From positions 5,773,501 to 5,837,500 of the forward strand of contig OY829544.1 of assembly GCA_963691705.1 (NCBI GenBank): DNA of 64,000 nt, in the 5' to 3' direction. Source of the stretch: Viola odorata (taxonomy: Eukaryota; Streptophyta; Magnoliopsida; Malpighiales; Violaceae). The notes beneath the pieces were generated by a model, which worked only from the letters and a program-made list of their open reading frames with translations, was not told the origin of the DNA and ran no database searches. The first letter of the stretch is position 1, and each line of letters begins with the position of its first letter. The translations under genes and the position numbers were made by a program. Positions 25,487 through 38,438 of the stretch are shown one piece after another.

Positions 25487-28400
25487 TTTTCACTATTCCT
25501 CACACTTCACCAACATGACAAGATACACGAATTTATTACATTACATTTCAAGTGAATATGTGGAAAACCTAGTTTCAATGGCTGACATAACTAACCAACA
25601 CCTGACAACATTTTACACAACAAATTATTAAAAAACGAAGACGCCCATAAAAGGGTATATATATTATGGTTGAACCAGAGAGATTGGGATTTGCATATTT
25701 GAATGTGGAAGTGATGCACAGCGACAACAGGGACAAAGAAAGCGAGGTTAAAATATTACTGGAAAAAGAATACTCCAAAATTAAATGCAAGGAATTGGGA
25801 CCAGATGGTTTGAAGTCTGTCGATAGATGCTGCTACTTCAGAAAGAATTAAATTTTATCACTTTTTGGTTGTTGGGTGCATTCAATGTCAGCATTTATTT
25901 CACCTGATCAGTCACTCGGTCACTCTTTTTCTTCCCATGCAGAGAAGAGGACCGTTTAGAGAGAAATTGACGGGCAGCTTTTTTTATGAAGTGACATGGT
26001 AGGAGGAGTTGGTGGGTGGCATTGTGTATGAGCCAGAATTCATGCATGGCCGTCTGGAGCAAAAGTAGCACAAGATCAGGGGTAAAAAATGAAGTAGAAA
26101 GAAATTAGAAAAATGGGCTGTGATAATTAATTTACTTGCACTCTACTTTTTAACCGGTCAATTCCATACAGACAAAATTAATCTATAACTTACCCTAGTA
26201 CTTGGTCAGAAAATAGTCATTTTGTGCCGGATTTGGTATATGTTTTTAGGTTTGAATTAACGTAATAAAAGTAACACGTTATCACTATTATCAAATTACT
26301 GAACTTTTACTTAAAAAATAAGAGTATAGTTTATATTTTAATACTCACGTAACAATATGGTGGTTGGTCTATACTCCCTAGCAGTTTAATTAGTAGACAT
26401 TTTACAGAAACTACACATACATCAATGCAATGATTAAGACGACTAATTGTGTATTTTGACTAATCTACCTCTTTAATTCATTAATTATGCCAAGTCATGT
26501 GATACTCTCTCCCTTAATCTCAGTAATTAGCAGTAATCGTCATCAGAAAATTGCCCAATTAACACAAGAGATGTCCAGTTAATTATAGGGTATTGATTAT
26601 GCAGTGTTCCAATGGTGAATGAAGCTAATTCAAATTTCATTTTAATTTGATAATAGTTTTAAAACAATTACATAGGGTAGATAAAACCTATATCCTATGG
26701 AACCATGTGCGTATAAGAATCTCTCGTGGGATGAAGGTGACAAGCCAAAAAATAATTGGTCCCTCTTTCACAACTTATATAGATCTCTCCCTCTATTATT
26801 CTTGCACCTTCTTCTCTATTATTCAACAACATAGCATTATGGGTTGCATTTTCTTTTCATTTAATTTCTTTTTATCATATTATAAGATTTTATCTGTTCG
26901 GAGTGCTGATCAGGAATTGTGTCAACAGGATTAGGGATTTGAATGTCCTTAATTAGTCCAAATCCCATGCATATTCGAGTTTATAGAAGAGTCATGCCTT
27001 AAAACCTCATAGAGAGTTATTCTTATTTGGAATTTAGATAATATTTTAGCAAAATTAATCTCACTCGATAGAAAATAGAGAAAATACCTGCTCTTTCCAC
27101 ACAAAAAATTGTCATTTTTAGAGAAAAAATTAGTTGTTCATTTTCAGTTTTTAAGATGATTAGGAGTAATTGTTTACATAGTTATCCGTAAACACCCTTA
27201 ATTACTCTATAAGTGGTAAAAATATTGCAATATTTGATTGGTCGAAAATTTAAAATATACTACTGCCATATTTTTAATAATTATTTCATAATTCACAACG
27301 ACAATTAATTTTTTTTTAGAGAGTATAAGAGACTAGGGATGAAAGTAGTGAATGCGCAGAACAATAATGATCGATTATCGGCATGTAGCAGTAGTAGTAG
27401 CTAGCTACAACTAGAAGCTACACCATTTTTTCTGAATCAAGAACTGTCCACTTGCAATGATTGTTTTTTGTGCAGACATAATACATGACCTGCTAGTAGA
27501 TGAGAATGTAGAGACCACGAAATGAACCATGTCCTACAACCTACAAGAACTTTTGATCTCCTACCACATTAAAGAACCATTGACTTGTTGCCGTGTCCTC
27601 TTTCACGTCAAAGAACTTCGATTTTGAGATTCTAACATAGTAGAATATAAATTAAATTGAAAAGAGATTCGGACACTATATTACATAATTCTTTTATTTG
27701 AAAACAATCAAATTTTATCAAAACTTAATTAAATCAGCCAAAATTGGGGAATTTTGATTAAAAATCGGTCAAAAACTCACATCATGAACTAAATTTTGAC
27801 CAAAATTCACTAAAATTGAGCATTTTATTAATTATCATTCTAAAATTTTATTTCACTTCACACTCAATTGCAATTTTTTCTTCGTTTATAAAATAAATAG
27901 ATATAAAACTAATCAAATTTATTATTATATTCTTCTAGATTTGTTATTATTATATTATAACATCAGAACTGTGTAAATCTTTCATAATCCAATTTTTTTA
28001 CATTTGTTTTAAAACCCACCCAGCCCGATCCTAGTTCGAACTCGGTTAGATCCCAAACCCGTCGACATTCGGTTGATGTTAGATTTAAAACTTATATTAA
28101 ATGAAATAGAGGGATAAATAGCATACTGGGTTATCAGAAGGGAAAAACGAACTTCCCCTTAAAAACTCAGAAAAAAGACGCTATCGTCACTTAATTTATT
28201 AAATTGATACAATTTTACCTCCCAACTATTTTTTTTTTTTGAAATAACATCAAAATTTTCAAAATTAGAGGCATTAGTTACTTTATCCAATTTTCTTAAT
28301 ATTTTGAACAAAAATAGTTACTAAACGGTCCAAAATTTTACCGAATTTTCAAATTTAATCCTTATAAAATTATTCAGTAAGTCTTTGAATTATATTTTTG

Positions 28401-30060
28401 GTCGAGAAATCTTTGAACATGCACTTTTAATTAATTTTCTCCTCTGATTAATGATAAAAAATAAATGTAAGATAAGCTAAACTAAACATGAAAAGCTAGC
28501 CTGATAGTTTCCTTTCGGGACAGAGAACAGGTGTTAAGTACGCGGGCTCATTTGATAGAAAGGGAGGAAGCAATACAAAACCATCATGCCCAAAAGCTTT
28601 TCCATCTACATTTTGTTGTGCCTATAATTAATGTGGATGTTAGGTGTGTTCTTTCGTGAGAGGCTAGGTGACCTTATATTATATGGGTCGCTATATAATA
28701 AGAAATGTAAATTTATCTAGTGATTCATAAAAAGTAGAATGATCATAGTTGTCACCACTTGTATAAAAATTACGGTCCTATTTTATAATTTTGTAACCTA
28801 CGTCTTAAATAATCTCTTATATCTTCAATTTTTATCTCGTGTACAATTTCATAGATAAATGAAATACAGGTACAGTAGTAAAATTACAAATAAGAATGAT
28901 ATTAATTAACTAATATGTAGTTAGTGTGAATGATTTGATACTCGTCATTTAAGAAAAAGATCGTTGGTTTGATTTTTATGTATGAAAATTTATTTATCGA
29001 GAGTATTTTATTCCTTGATGAGCTAAACCTTTTTAGAAACTTGATTAGCCCCGGTCAAATAAGCTAACGTGATTAGTAAATCCTTCTCCGAAAGAGAGAA
29101 TTTATATAATCTCGAAAAAGCTCCACTAATTCGAGCTTAGATGTTAGCCCTCACTGTCATTTCCTTTAAAATTGCCGCTGCTCTCCGCTAACCGTGAACT
29201 AGGTCCGAATATAAATGTATACTTAATTAGTTTCCTTTTGCGGAACTGTGGATGCTAACCACGTTCTATTTTAACATTATCTTCAACCAGGAACTGACGA
29301 AGCGCAACGTTATCATACCATAGTCCACGAATTTAAGATTTATATATACTCCATATTTAATCGGCGACTGCAATTAATTTGAAAACTAAAGAGTCGATGA
29401 ATGTTTAATGTTGTTAATAAATTTCATCTTCCTCTAATTATGCACTTCTTACATCCGCGACTACTAATATATAGTTGTCGTATTTTAATTTTCAAGATTA
29501 CTTTTTGTAGTCAATTATAAAATTAATCCTAAATAATTTTAAAATAACCATTTTTTAAGGAAAATTATGAGAGTTGGTTGATAATCAATATTTATATAAT
29601 AATTATAATCTAATAATTGTCTTAATTATTGTAAAATCTGAAAAAACGACATCTAATAAAAACGGAAAGAGTATATGCTAGATTCAGAGCTTATCCTTGA
29701 AAATTCCTATTTTTATTTTTGTTTTATTATTTGATACGAGGAAAATGACATGAGACATTAATCATTACCATTTATTAGATCAACATAGGTCATCTTTCTC
29801 ATCGAGAACTTATTAGTAAAAAAATAAACGGTGGGCAGTCTTTATTTTCAAGGATGACTAATTAATTATCAAGCTTATTAGTTAATTTAATCTCATAATG
29901 CTCTTGATTAATCAAACAATGGCGGTTTGGTCGGCGTCCAATAATGTACATCCAACTCATCTTTGGGTCCCACAGTCGGTGCCGGCTCTATAATCGTTTT
30001 ATTGCAAAACCAACTCCAATTATATTAATTAACTAAATTAAAGTATTCCAAAAATCCCTA
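25487..30060. other. 4.6-kb AT-rich intergenic region
   Basis: No gene is recognised on either strand; the longest frames lack domain features and are chance. The left 300 bases are the probable promoter of the leftward DUF547 gene, and the right end is the promoter of TIP2. Long poly-A/T tracts and TAATTAAT runs are common. I see no transposon ends or tRNA genes that I would defend. Confidence 0.5.
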
Positions 30061-30067
30061 AGCCATA

Positions 30068-30076
30068 CTATTTAAG
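30068..30076 (+). promoter_or_regulatory. Probable TATA box of the TIP2 gene
   Basis: CTATTTAAG lies about 112 bp before the TIP2 start codon, a normal distance for a short plant leader. The leader downstream is purine-rich (AAAAGAAGAAGAAAAGAGAAG). No other core element is assigned. Confidence 0.5.
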
Positions 30077-30186
30077 CCACGCTCCTCTCATTTTCTCACA
30101 CAAATTAACTAGAAACTAGCAAATAATTAGGTCTCTTAAGTAGCTTAATTAGAGCCGAAACAGGAAAAAGAAGAAGAAAAGAGAAG

Positions 30187-31960
30187 ATGGTGAAGATTGC
30201 TTTTGGCAGCTTTGGTGACTCTTTCAATGCTACCTCTCTAAAGGCTTATATCTCTGAGTTTATTGCCACTCTCCTCTTCGTGTTTGCTGGAGTTGGCTCA
30301 GCAATTGCATATGGTAATTTATCTAATTATGGCCATTCTTTTACTTTTGTTTTTTCAATATCATAGAATTCGGAACCTATCTTTCTAATTCTCACTATTT
30401 AGTAGAAAATATATCACTGCGTTACAAACTCGTTGGTTGATTAATTATGATGACTAATCTAATTTACATGAGAACATGTAGGAGTAAATTTACTTGCCAA
30501 AATCATACACGTTTACTTCAAATTTTGAAATTTACGTACTATTGAAATAAATCATTTTCTCACCTCCGTTTATAAAAAAAAAAAAAATTTAAAAACAATA
30601 AAAACGTTTATTCGGTAAGTAAACATTTTGTAATTATCTGAATTGATGTATAGAAAATATAAGCAGAACAAGAGTGGTTGTTAAGCTCCTCTTATATAAC
30701 TCTATAATTAATAAATCATAGAAAATTACCATTAAGCAAACTAGTTAATTAATGGAAACTTTATTATTAGTAATAAATAAATCAGTCCACAACCTGACCT
30801 TTCTACAATAACGATATACATTTTTTTGTAATTTATAAGTTATATACATACACTATTTATTTAAATACAAGATTAAAAAAAACACTGGAATCAACCAACT
30901 ACTCCCTCCCATTTTAATTAAACGTCGCTTTGATTTTGGGCACGCATATTAAAAAAATCGGATGACTTAACGTACGTTCGAGAAAAAGTAAGGGGCAAAA
31001 TTGTCTCAAATAGTGAGTTATCTGACCTTTTTAATATGCGTGCCCAAAATTAAAACGACAGTTAATAAAACTAGGAGGGAGTATTAATTTTTGTATTTAT
31101 TAATAAACTTATACTAGTTGTGTACCATAAAAAAAAACAACTTGCAACTTTTATGAAATAAAAAATAAATGAAATGAAATTTTAAAATTTTGGTTGTAAT
31201 GACTTTTGTTGTGTTTTGTTTTGTGCAGGCAAGTTGACAACGGATGCAGCCCTGGACCCATCTGGGCTTGTTGCAATAGCCATAGCCCATGCTTTGGCAC
31301 TGTTCGTTGGCGTGGCCATGGCAGCCAACATCTCAGGTGGACACTTAAATCCAGCTGTTACCTTCGGATTGGCCATCGGCGGCCACATCACCATCCTAAA
31401 TGGCTTCTTCTACTGGATTGCCCAATCCCTTGGCTCCATCGTCGCTTGCGCCCTCCTCAAATTCGTCACTGCATCGGTAAATTTAAACTTTATTATTTTG
31501 TTAAACATGTAACATTATTAAACAGTTAAAATACTCTGCGTATATTGCGAATTTTTCATACTAATGATGTGTTTGGATTTGGCAGAGTATCCCTACTCAT
31601 GGAGTTGCATCTGGAATGAGTGCAATTGAAGGAGTTGTGATGGAGATTATCATAACCTTTGCACTGGTCTACACAGTTTATGCCACGGCAGCAGACCCCA
31701 AAAAGGATAAACTTGGCATTATTGCACCAATTGCAATTGGGTTTATAGTTGGTGCTAACATTCTAGCCGCAGGCCCATTCAGTGGTGGATCAATGAACCC
31801 AGCCCGATCATTCGGTCCAGCTGTGGTCAGCGGAGACTTTTCTGGCAACTGGATCTACTGGGTCGGCCCACTCATTGGAGGTGGGCTTGCTGGGCTTATC
31901 TATGGTGATGTCTTTATTGGGTCTTATGCTGCAGTCCCAGTTTCTGAGGACTATGCCTAA
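30187..31960 (+). CDS. TIP2: Tonoplast intrinsic protein, TIP2 (delta-TIP) aquaporin, complete
   Basis: The exons are 30187-30313, 31229-31476 and 31586-31960, coding for 249 residues, the usual length. The N-terminus [13 protein letters not shown] is typical of delta-TIPs. The two pore motifs are NPA at residues 83-85 (SGGHLNPAV) and 196-198 ([14 protein letters not shown]). The selectivity filter can be read as His63 in helix 2, Ile in helix 5 (EIIITF), Gly, and Arg199, which is the TIP2 type. TIP2 proteins conduct water and ammonia across the vacuolar membrane. Six membrane helices are expected from the hydrophobic profile. The first intron (915 bp) contains a Stowaway-like MITE. The C-terminus EDYA replaces the short hydrophobic tail of some relatives. 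In Arabidopsis TIP2;2 (AT4G17340) neighbours G2484-1, as here. Confidence 0.96.
30902..31081. mobile_element. Stowaway-like MITE in TIP2 intron 1
   Basis: This 180-bp element begins CTCCCTCCCATTTTAATTAA and ends with the inverse AGGAGGGAG. It is flanked by TA on both sides (30900-30901, 31082-31083). The arms pair over most of their length (GGGCACGCATATTAAAAA and its reverse complement). TA duplication and CTCCCTCC ends are the marks of Tc1/mariner-derived Stowaway MITEs. The same terminal octamer is found on the two large mariner-like elements further right. Confidence 0.93.
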
Positions 31961-32826
31961 GCCCCAAAAATGGCTTAAAGGGTTGTTTTTCTGTTTGGTT
32001 TTTTTCTCTCTTTTTTAATGTGTTTCGGTTTCTCGCGTTTTGTTTTGGGTTATTTCTTGTTAATGGGCCTGTAAAGATTAAGGCTGAAACTGTGAATAAG
32101 TAAATGTATCAAGTGGGTTTATGGTGTAATGAAAGTTCTTCCTTTTCCTTTTTTTTCTTCTTTATTTTTCCCTTGAATAATCAGTCTAGCCTTCCTCTAA
32201 GCTTAATTTTATTTTAGTGGTTTGTTATCCATGCTATTGATTTACTCCATCAAACGAAAAAAAGAATAGTTGAATAAGAACCATGAAAGGGTAATATCAA
32301 CCAAATCAACAACCTCTTAATTAAGAAGTGTGAATATCGAATCACTCACACCAACCTCATATGAAAAGAGGATGAGCTAGGAAGTTGCAAGCATTTTGCA
32401 ATGGCCCCTATCCAATGTTTTTTTTATCATATGTGCATTAATTATTATTATTATTATTTAGAAAATATTTTGTATAATTAATTAGGAGCATTTAAATATA
32501 AATTATTAATTTAGGAGAATGATGAATGAATATTAAAATGTAACATATCACAGATTCATAACAACTTATACTTTCATAAATAAAATATTATCAGTATTTA
32601 GTGTATATACTTATTTGTTATAAAATAGAATTTTTTAAAAATAAAATTTCATATTTAGCTCAAATTATAATTTTCAGTTTGGTAGGTGGTAGTTTTAACT
32701 ATTTTTTTTTTGTCAAATATAGAATTTCATTAATGATAAGAGAATGACTACTCATAGTGGACAATATCAATGGAGTCGATTCAATATAGAATAATAAAAA
32801 AATTGAGTTTTCTTGACCATAACAAG
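31961..32826. other. 3' flank of TIP2 and AT-rich spacer
   Basis: The first 150 bases are the probable 3' UTR of TIP2. The rest is AT-rich, with a short ATT microsatellite near 32440-32458. No coding content is seen. Confidence 0.5.
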
Positions 32827-35033
32827 TGATACGAGCGTGGGCCCATTTGATACGAGGGTAAGACTATCCATGTCCAAATGCATTGCCAACGAAAGACTGC
32901 CCACTTGGCCTATCTTTCTGCGTCGACTAGCCCTAGGCGCACAGTCTTATGGAATAGTCGGCCAACCCATGAACTTCTCTGCCAAATCCCTAGCAAGCTA
33001 TGAGCTAGCCCATGAGCTTGTCCGTCTTAGCCCTCACGACCCATCTTCAAGCCCGTCAAGGCCAAGCTTCCCATGGTCCTTTGTCCAAGGGTATTTAGAG
33101 GTTTTCCCCAATGTAATAATTCATAGTTATAAATAGAAGGACTTAGCCTCTTTTATGCATTGTCTTTGAATTGAATTGAAAGTTATCTTCTTCATCGACC
33201 AAGTATCTTAGGTTAGGGTTCTTAGAACCATATCTTTTATCTTGTCAAACAACCGGGTTGTTCATCCTTTGAGGTGAAAGGGTCGGTGATTGACGTTTAT
33301 TTTCATGTATTTTTACCATCTAAAACCACATTGGTTATGGTAAAAACAATCTCTTTCACGTCATATTGTGGTCTTTTGAAGGAAATCTCAGCCAAGAGAA
33401 GAATTGAAGGAAACGGGTGCCTTGAGCGACAAAGTGACAATTTTGGCCGCAAGCTTAGCCAAGATTGCAGAGATAGAGGCGTGCTCACCTTGGACTCACG
33501 GAAGGCGGGTTCGGATCAGGAAGCCAGCTGGATGTTACACCTCTTGGATAAAATCTCGGATGTAATCTTATTTGAACAAAAACAATCTCTTAGTATCTTA
33601 TTTATTATTTAGTTTCGAATTTGAACAATTGAGATTTTTTCTTATCCCTATCCTTTAGTTATTTGAAGTTTTGAATTAGGAAAGGAACGTAATTGGTGGG
33701 GACTCTAACCTTGTTAAAGGTTAGGGAAAGCTGTCAATTACGGGATCTTCCTTCTTCCAACTTCTGGTTCTTGTAAACATTTGCTCTGTGGTTATTCGGT
33801 TTTAAAAATCATAGATTTAATTCAATTCATGTTCTTCAATTATTCTCTTCTTTAATTATTATGTCTAGTAGATAAACACCGAATTCTTGGTAAGGGTTGA
33901 GTGAGTGTTCTTGTAAATCGTGAGACCGATCTGTTCTTATTATCCTCTCGTTCATAATCAATTCAAGTTCTATTTTAACAAACTGGTTCCCATCTCCCAT
34001 CTAGGTTAAGACTTGATCGATCTTAGGCAAGACGACGAATTTGTAGCCAGTCACGAAGGGGACGAGCGAAACCGGAGTGACGAAGTAGGTAGCTAACCTC
34101 GCGGGGGTTAGTGAACTTGAATCGATATAGGCCTAACTAGATTGACAATCTAGGGCTCCGAGTTGGGAGTAGCTTGGCCTAGACTCTGTCTTTCCCTACT
34201 CCATTGAGAAAACGTATGTGCCTCAAGCCAGCAGCCAATTGGATAAACCCTTTAACCAGCAAGGTGTCCACTGGCCAAGATCACTAGGAAAGGGGGTACC
34301 CTCTAAGTGATTTGAATAGGAGGAAAGTAGGATTGGAAAGGGGTTCCTCCCAATCTATAGCAGAGTTATGAGAGAGACAGAGAAAATCTAAAGTCAATGA
34401 TCGATTGAACAAGTAGCGCGCTCACGAATCCACCCATACCAGGAGTTTACCCCAAGACAGTTCACAATCAACCTCAATCTGCAACCTTAGCTAAGATCAC
34501 CTTCTGCTTAAGATTGCCTCCATTTATTTTATTATTGCTTGTTCTCTTTTATGCTTTGTTTACCTTAACTGCAGGAACAAAACCCCTCAACTCTAGTGAC
34601 AAGGAAGTCGAGTCAAGACTACGAAACCCCAACAAGATCTCTGTGGACGAACCTCTTATCATGATCTACGAGTCCTTTGTGGACGAGTGGTAAGTTGTAT
34701 TCCTACCCCATTTCTATATCTTTTTACAACTAAATTTGATGCCCTCGACACGCAATCAGTCGGTTTTGATTAAGAGATCCTTACTCTACTTTGTGGCAAT
34801 GTTGCGTAAACTAGATTTAGGGGGGTTTGTCAAGTATTGTAAGTTCTTTACTTGTTACCATCAATACATCTTTATCCTTCATCCATATTTCCGCTGCACT
34901 TATCACTCCATCTCCATCTATATTCGTCCATCCATCATTCCTTCATTCGAGTTATCAACCTCCCGAAGAGGACTAGATCCATTCGTCCAACTATTTCGAC
35001 CATCTTCTCCAAATCGGAACCAAGATCGTATCA
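32827..35033 (+). mobile_element. Long LTR (copy A) of a Ty3-like retroelement, with a possible primer-binding site after it
   Basis: The segment starts TGATACGAGCG and ends GATCGTATCA, i.e. TG...CA with short inverted termini. Inside are a TATA-like ATAAATAG near 33130 and a long untranslated region. Right after the 3' end, at 35036-35047, lies TGGTAGCGGAGC, close to the initiator-tRNA-Met primer-binding site TGGTATCAGAGC. No matching target duplication is found and no gag-pol follows; NPF sequence starts at about 35390. It is probably a 5' LTR plus stub of an otherwise deleted element. The part 33288-34758 has an inverted relative at 61641-63100. Confidence 0.6.
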
Positions 35034-35388
35034 TGTGGTAGCGGAGCATTTGGTCGTCCTCTAGGTTGGTAATCTTTATTTTTTCATCATTTTTGTGGTT
35101 GAAATCATCTTTCCCACGTTCCTTTTCATTTTGAAGCATTTTGGTAATTTTCAATTTTTGGCCAAAACTTTCGTCTTTTTGTGATTTGATATTGTGTGAG
35201 CCAAAAGTCTAAAATTTTTGTGTTTATAATTATCTTCAAGCTTCAAATCTTCATCTTCTTTTTTCATACACGTTCATGTGTTCTTCATGGCCTTCAAATC
35301 TTCATATTTGTGCAAGAACAAGTGACAAGTGTGTAGTGGTCCCATTATGCAGTTTTTCTTTTTCTTTTGAAGACTTGAAGATACAAAT

Positions 35389-37905
35389 ACAAGAAAAGAA
35401 TAGGAAGTCCTTTGGTTGAAGTTGTGCAAGTTCTAGTTGCAACTGTTAGGAAAAAGAATCTTGAATATCCATCCACCTCTGCCTCTTTGTATCAGGATCC
35501 TACTCAAGAATCAACAATTCGTCATATCGATAAGTTCCGGTGAGTTTTCAAATTATCCATGAAAAGTCTTCAAGTTTCGCACTTTTGCGCGTTTTATTTG
35601 GAATGTGGCATTTCTATTATAGGTGTTTGGACAAGGCAGCAATTGTAAGGAGTGATAAGGATTATAAATCAGGAGTCAGGAATCCATGGAGGTTGTGTAC
35701 AGTGACAAAGGTGGAAGAAGTTAAAATGATGATTAAGTTGCCACCAATTTGGGCAACAACAATTATGTTCTGGACAGTTTATGCACAAATGGGCAGTTTC
35801 TCAGTACAACAAGCTTCTACCATGGATAGAAAGCTTGGAAATTTCCAAATTCCACCTACATCGTACAATGTTTTCATGGTTGGATCAATAATGATCACCC
35901 TCTCTGTTTACGACCGGATTGTGCCACATTTGAAGGAATCAAAAGGAGCTAGAGGTACTGTTTCTTGATTGACACTAAGTTTAGACCATATAATCCAAAT
36001 CCTGATTAGAAATGGTTTTTCCTGTCAGGTTTGACAAGTTTGCAAAAGATTGGAGTAGGAAATTTCTTCTCTATACTATCAATGTTGGCTGTAGGTTTTG
36101 TTGAGAGCAAAAGATTTTCAGTTACCAAAGCTAATGATCACGCAAAAACCCTACCAATCACTGCATTTATATTGATTCCGCAGTTTGTTCTCGTAGGAAT
36201 TGGCAATGGATTCATATATTCCGGCCAATTTGATTTCTTCATCACTCAGTCTCCAAAAAGAATGAAGGCAATCAACACAACTCTATTCCTGACAACTCTG
36301 TCGCTCGGTTTCTTCGTCAGCACAACCATTGTTACCATAGTCAGGGAAGTTACAGGACAGGCAGGAGGATATAATTGGCTTCCGCATAGGATTAATGACA
36401 GCAGATTAGATCATTTATATTGGCTTCTTTCTGCTCTATGTGTTGTTAACTTTGTGATTTATGTATTTTGTGCTATGAGTGATACGATCCTAGCCCCGAG
36501 GCTAGCCCCAACGCACGCACAACGCGCACACGCCTTGCGACCAAGGCCAATCAACCCAAAATGTCGACCCAATGATATTTCAAAGTATCCGGTGAGGTTA
36601 ATACAACCTCTAGACGTGGAGACGAGGCAGGAGACGCTGCTTGATCAAGCCTTTAGGCGAAGGATGATATGGAAGGTGGCTTGGAGGCGCCTAGCGCAAG
36701 GTTTGACATCCATTCGAGCCAACCTATGGAAGAATGGTTTCAATCAGAGATCCAACACAAATACAAGATCGATTGGAGTCTTAGGAAGGTTGTGTCCAAG
36801 TTTCAGAGCATTTGGACGAGTAGATCTTAAGAAGGTTCGAGATGACATTCTCGCACGCAGGAGTTCTAAGCGCAAACACAACAGGAAACTTTGTCTGAAC
36901 CCAGTCGGAGCTACAAAAGTCAAAATTGTGTGATCGGCCATGTTTCTGAAACCTCAGGATGTTGTCTCTATTGTGACCAAGTTTCAGCTCAAAAGCGCGA
37001 GCCGTTTGCAAGTTATTAGAAGAGACAGTTTCGCTGACAGCAATCCTACGCAGACAAGGACTTCAAAACGAGCCAGTCAACGCCGTTCGATTTATTTCGG
37101 ACCTGTAAGGCCTAGACCAGGAAGAGAGGACCATTCTTACTATTTTCAGATGTTAGCTTTCGAATGGGATAGTTTTCAGCCCAATCGGACGAGTGGATCA
37201 AAAGCTAGCATAGGTTGACATTTTGTTGCGCAGTGTGAACGCGCGACAGCCCGCGACTTGGAGATTGCTGCCCAACTTGTAGCCCAGCCGTGCGAATCAC
37301 CTCTGGAGCTTCTAGAATGTATTTATTATATTTATTAATCAGTTTGTAAAGTTATTATACGAATAGAAGTTCTACTTCTACTTAGATTAGGTTTTCTATT
37401 CCTAGCAGTATTAGAAGTTATAGTTATAGTTAAACTTAACTAGGCTTTGCCTATATATAGAGCCTTTTGTGCTCATTGTAAATCAGACCCGATTTTGATA
37501 ATTAAATTCAGAGAGTTTCTCTAAGATTGTTCACGTGTGAACCTTGGTTCTATTTAAGACCGAACGCTCGAATAGTTTGCAAATAAAACCCGAAAGTTCA
37601 ACCCCTATTGTTTCGTTCACCCTAGTTTGCTAATCACAGGTTGATTAGAGGGGTTAGGGATTCGACTCAAGAACCTCGATTGTCTGACTTAGTTTGCCTA
37701 GTACAAGTTATTAGGAGGGTTAAGTATTCAAGAGAATTATTTTCCGCATTAAAATCCAAACTTCTAATTAGATCATCGTCAAAGCGCATCCTAGCCACCT
37801 AGGATCGTATCAATGAGGTATAAGGCTAATGATCTTAGCACTTCTCAGAAGGTAAATTCTGAAGTTGAAATTCCTACCAAAGATCAAAAAAAGCTGCGAG
37901 AATGA
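35389..37905 (+). pseudogene. NPF (NRT1/PTR family) transporter, C-terminal half, interrupted by a solo LTR
   Basis: The recognisable exons are about 35389-35539 (RYKYKKRIGSPLVEVVQV ... RHIDKFR), 35623-35954 (CLDKAAIV, NPWRLCTVTKVEEVKMM, IMFWTVYAQM) and 36029-36479 (GLTSLQKIGVG, QFVLVGIGNGFIYSGQFDFF, FLTTLSLGFFVS). The last exon resumes at 37818 after the insert and ends at TGA 37905. These are transmembrane segments 7-12 of a nitrate/peptide transporter and look most like NPF6 members. The N-terminal half is absent: upstream lies an LTR instead. A 1,333-bp solo LTR sits in the last exon. Apart from these two lesions the frame is open, so inactivation may be recent. Read-through into the LTR gives an unrelated tail up to 36933. 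Confidence 0.88.
36480..37812 (+). mobile_element. Solo LTR inserted in the NPF coding exon
   Basis: The insert begins TGATACGATCCTAG and ends CTAGGATCGTATCA. It is flanked by the 5-bp duplication ATGAG (36475-36479 and 37813-37817). A TATA-like TATATATAG lies near 37450. TG...CA ends, a 5-bp duplication and the lack of internal coding sequence define a solo LTR formed by LTR-LTR recombination. Its termini resemble those of the LTR at 32827-35033, so the two families are related. Confidence 0.95.
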
Positions 37906-38438
37906 TCAATGTTCTTCTTCTTTTTTCTTTCCTTTTTGTTGTAAAGTTAATGGCATTTTTGTTTGTCTTCTATGGATTAAGGAAACATTCTTCAGATTTT
38001 TTTTAGTAAGATGCAACATTGTACAAATATTTCTTTATGTATTGTTACTTTCATAGTTTTCGATCTCTTCGCTATTCTCTTTGTCCTTGTAGGATACTAA
38101 TCGCGTTCGAGCATGATTCGGTCTAAAAGAAATGACTCTCGTTATTTTTATAGTTTAACAATATTTTACTTAATATTTTAACAAAACACGTCAATATTTT
38201 TTATAAATAAAACTTTACTAACGATAAGGAACGCAATACACAACAGCACAACAACAATGAAACCAAACAGAGTACCAAAAATCAGTTTAATTTTAATACT
38301 AAATTAGTTGATTTTTGGGCCTTTTGGTACAGTATTAACTTCAATTGTTTTTCTACAAATTTTTCTTCCCTCATTTTTCTTCCCATCATAAATTTGAGGA
38401 AGAAGAAGCAATTCCAAAATTGAAAGGATTAATTAAGC
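37906..38438. other. Spacer between two NPF relics
   Basis: The first part should be the 3' UTR of the broken NPF gene and the last part the leader of the next relic. Nothing else is recognised. Confidence 0.4.

Noticed and set aside
26647..26934. Small hydrophobic plus-strand frame in the intergenic region
   Set aside because: AT-rich chance frame with no domain, no splice context and no conserved residues that I recognise.
31182..31394. Minus-strand open frame over TIP2 exon 2
   Set aside because: Antisense shadow of a GC-richer coding exon.
36480..36933. Extension of the NPF frame (TILAPRLAPTHAQRAHA...) as a protein domain
   Set aside because: It begins exactly at the TG border of the solo LTR and is read-through into non-coding LTR sequence.
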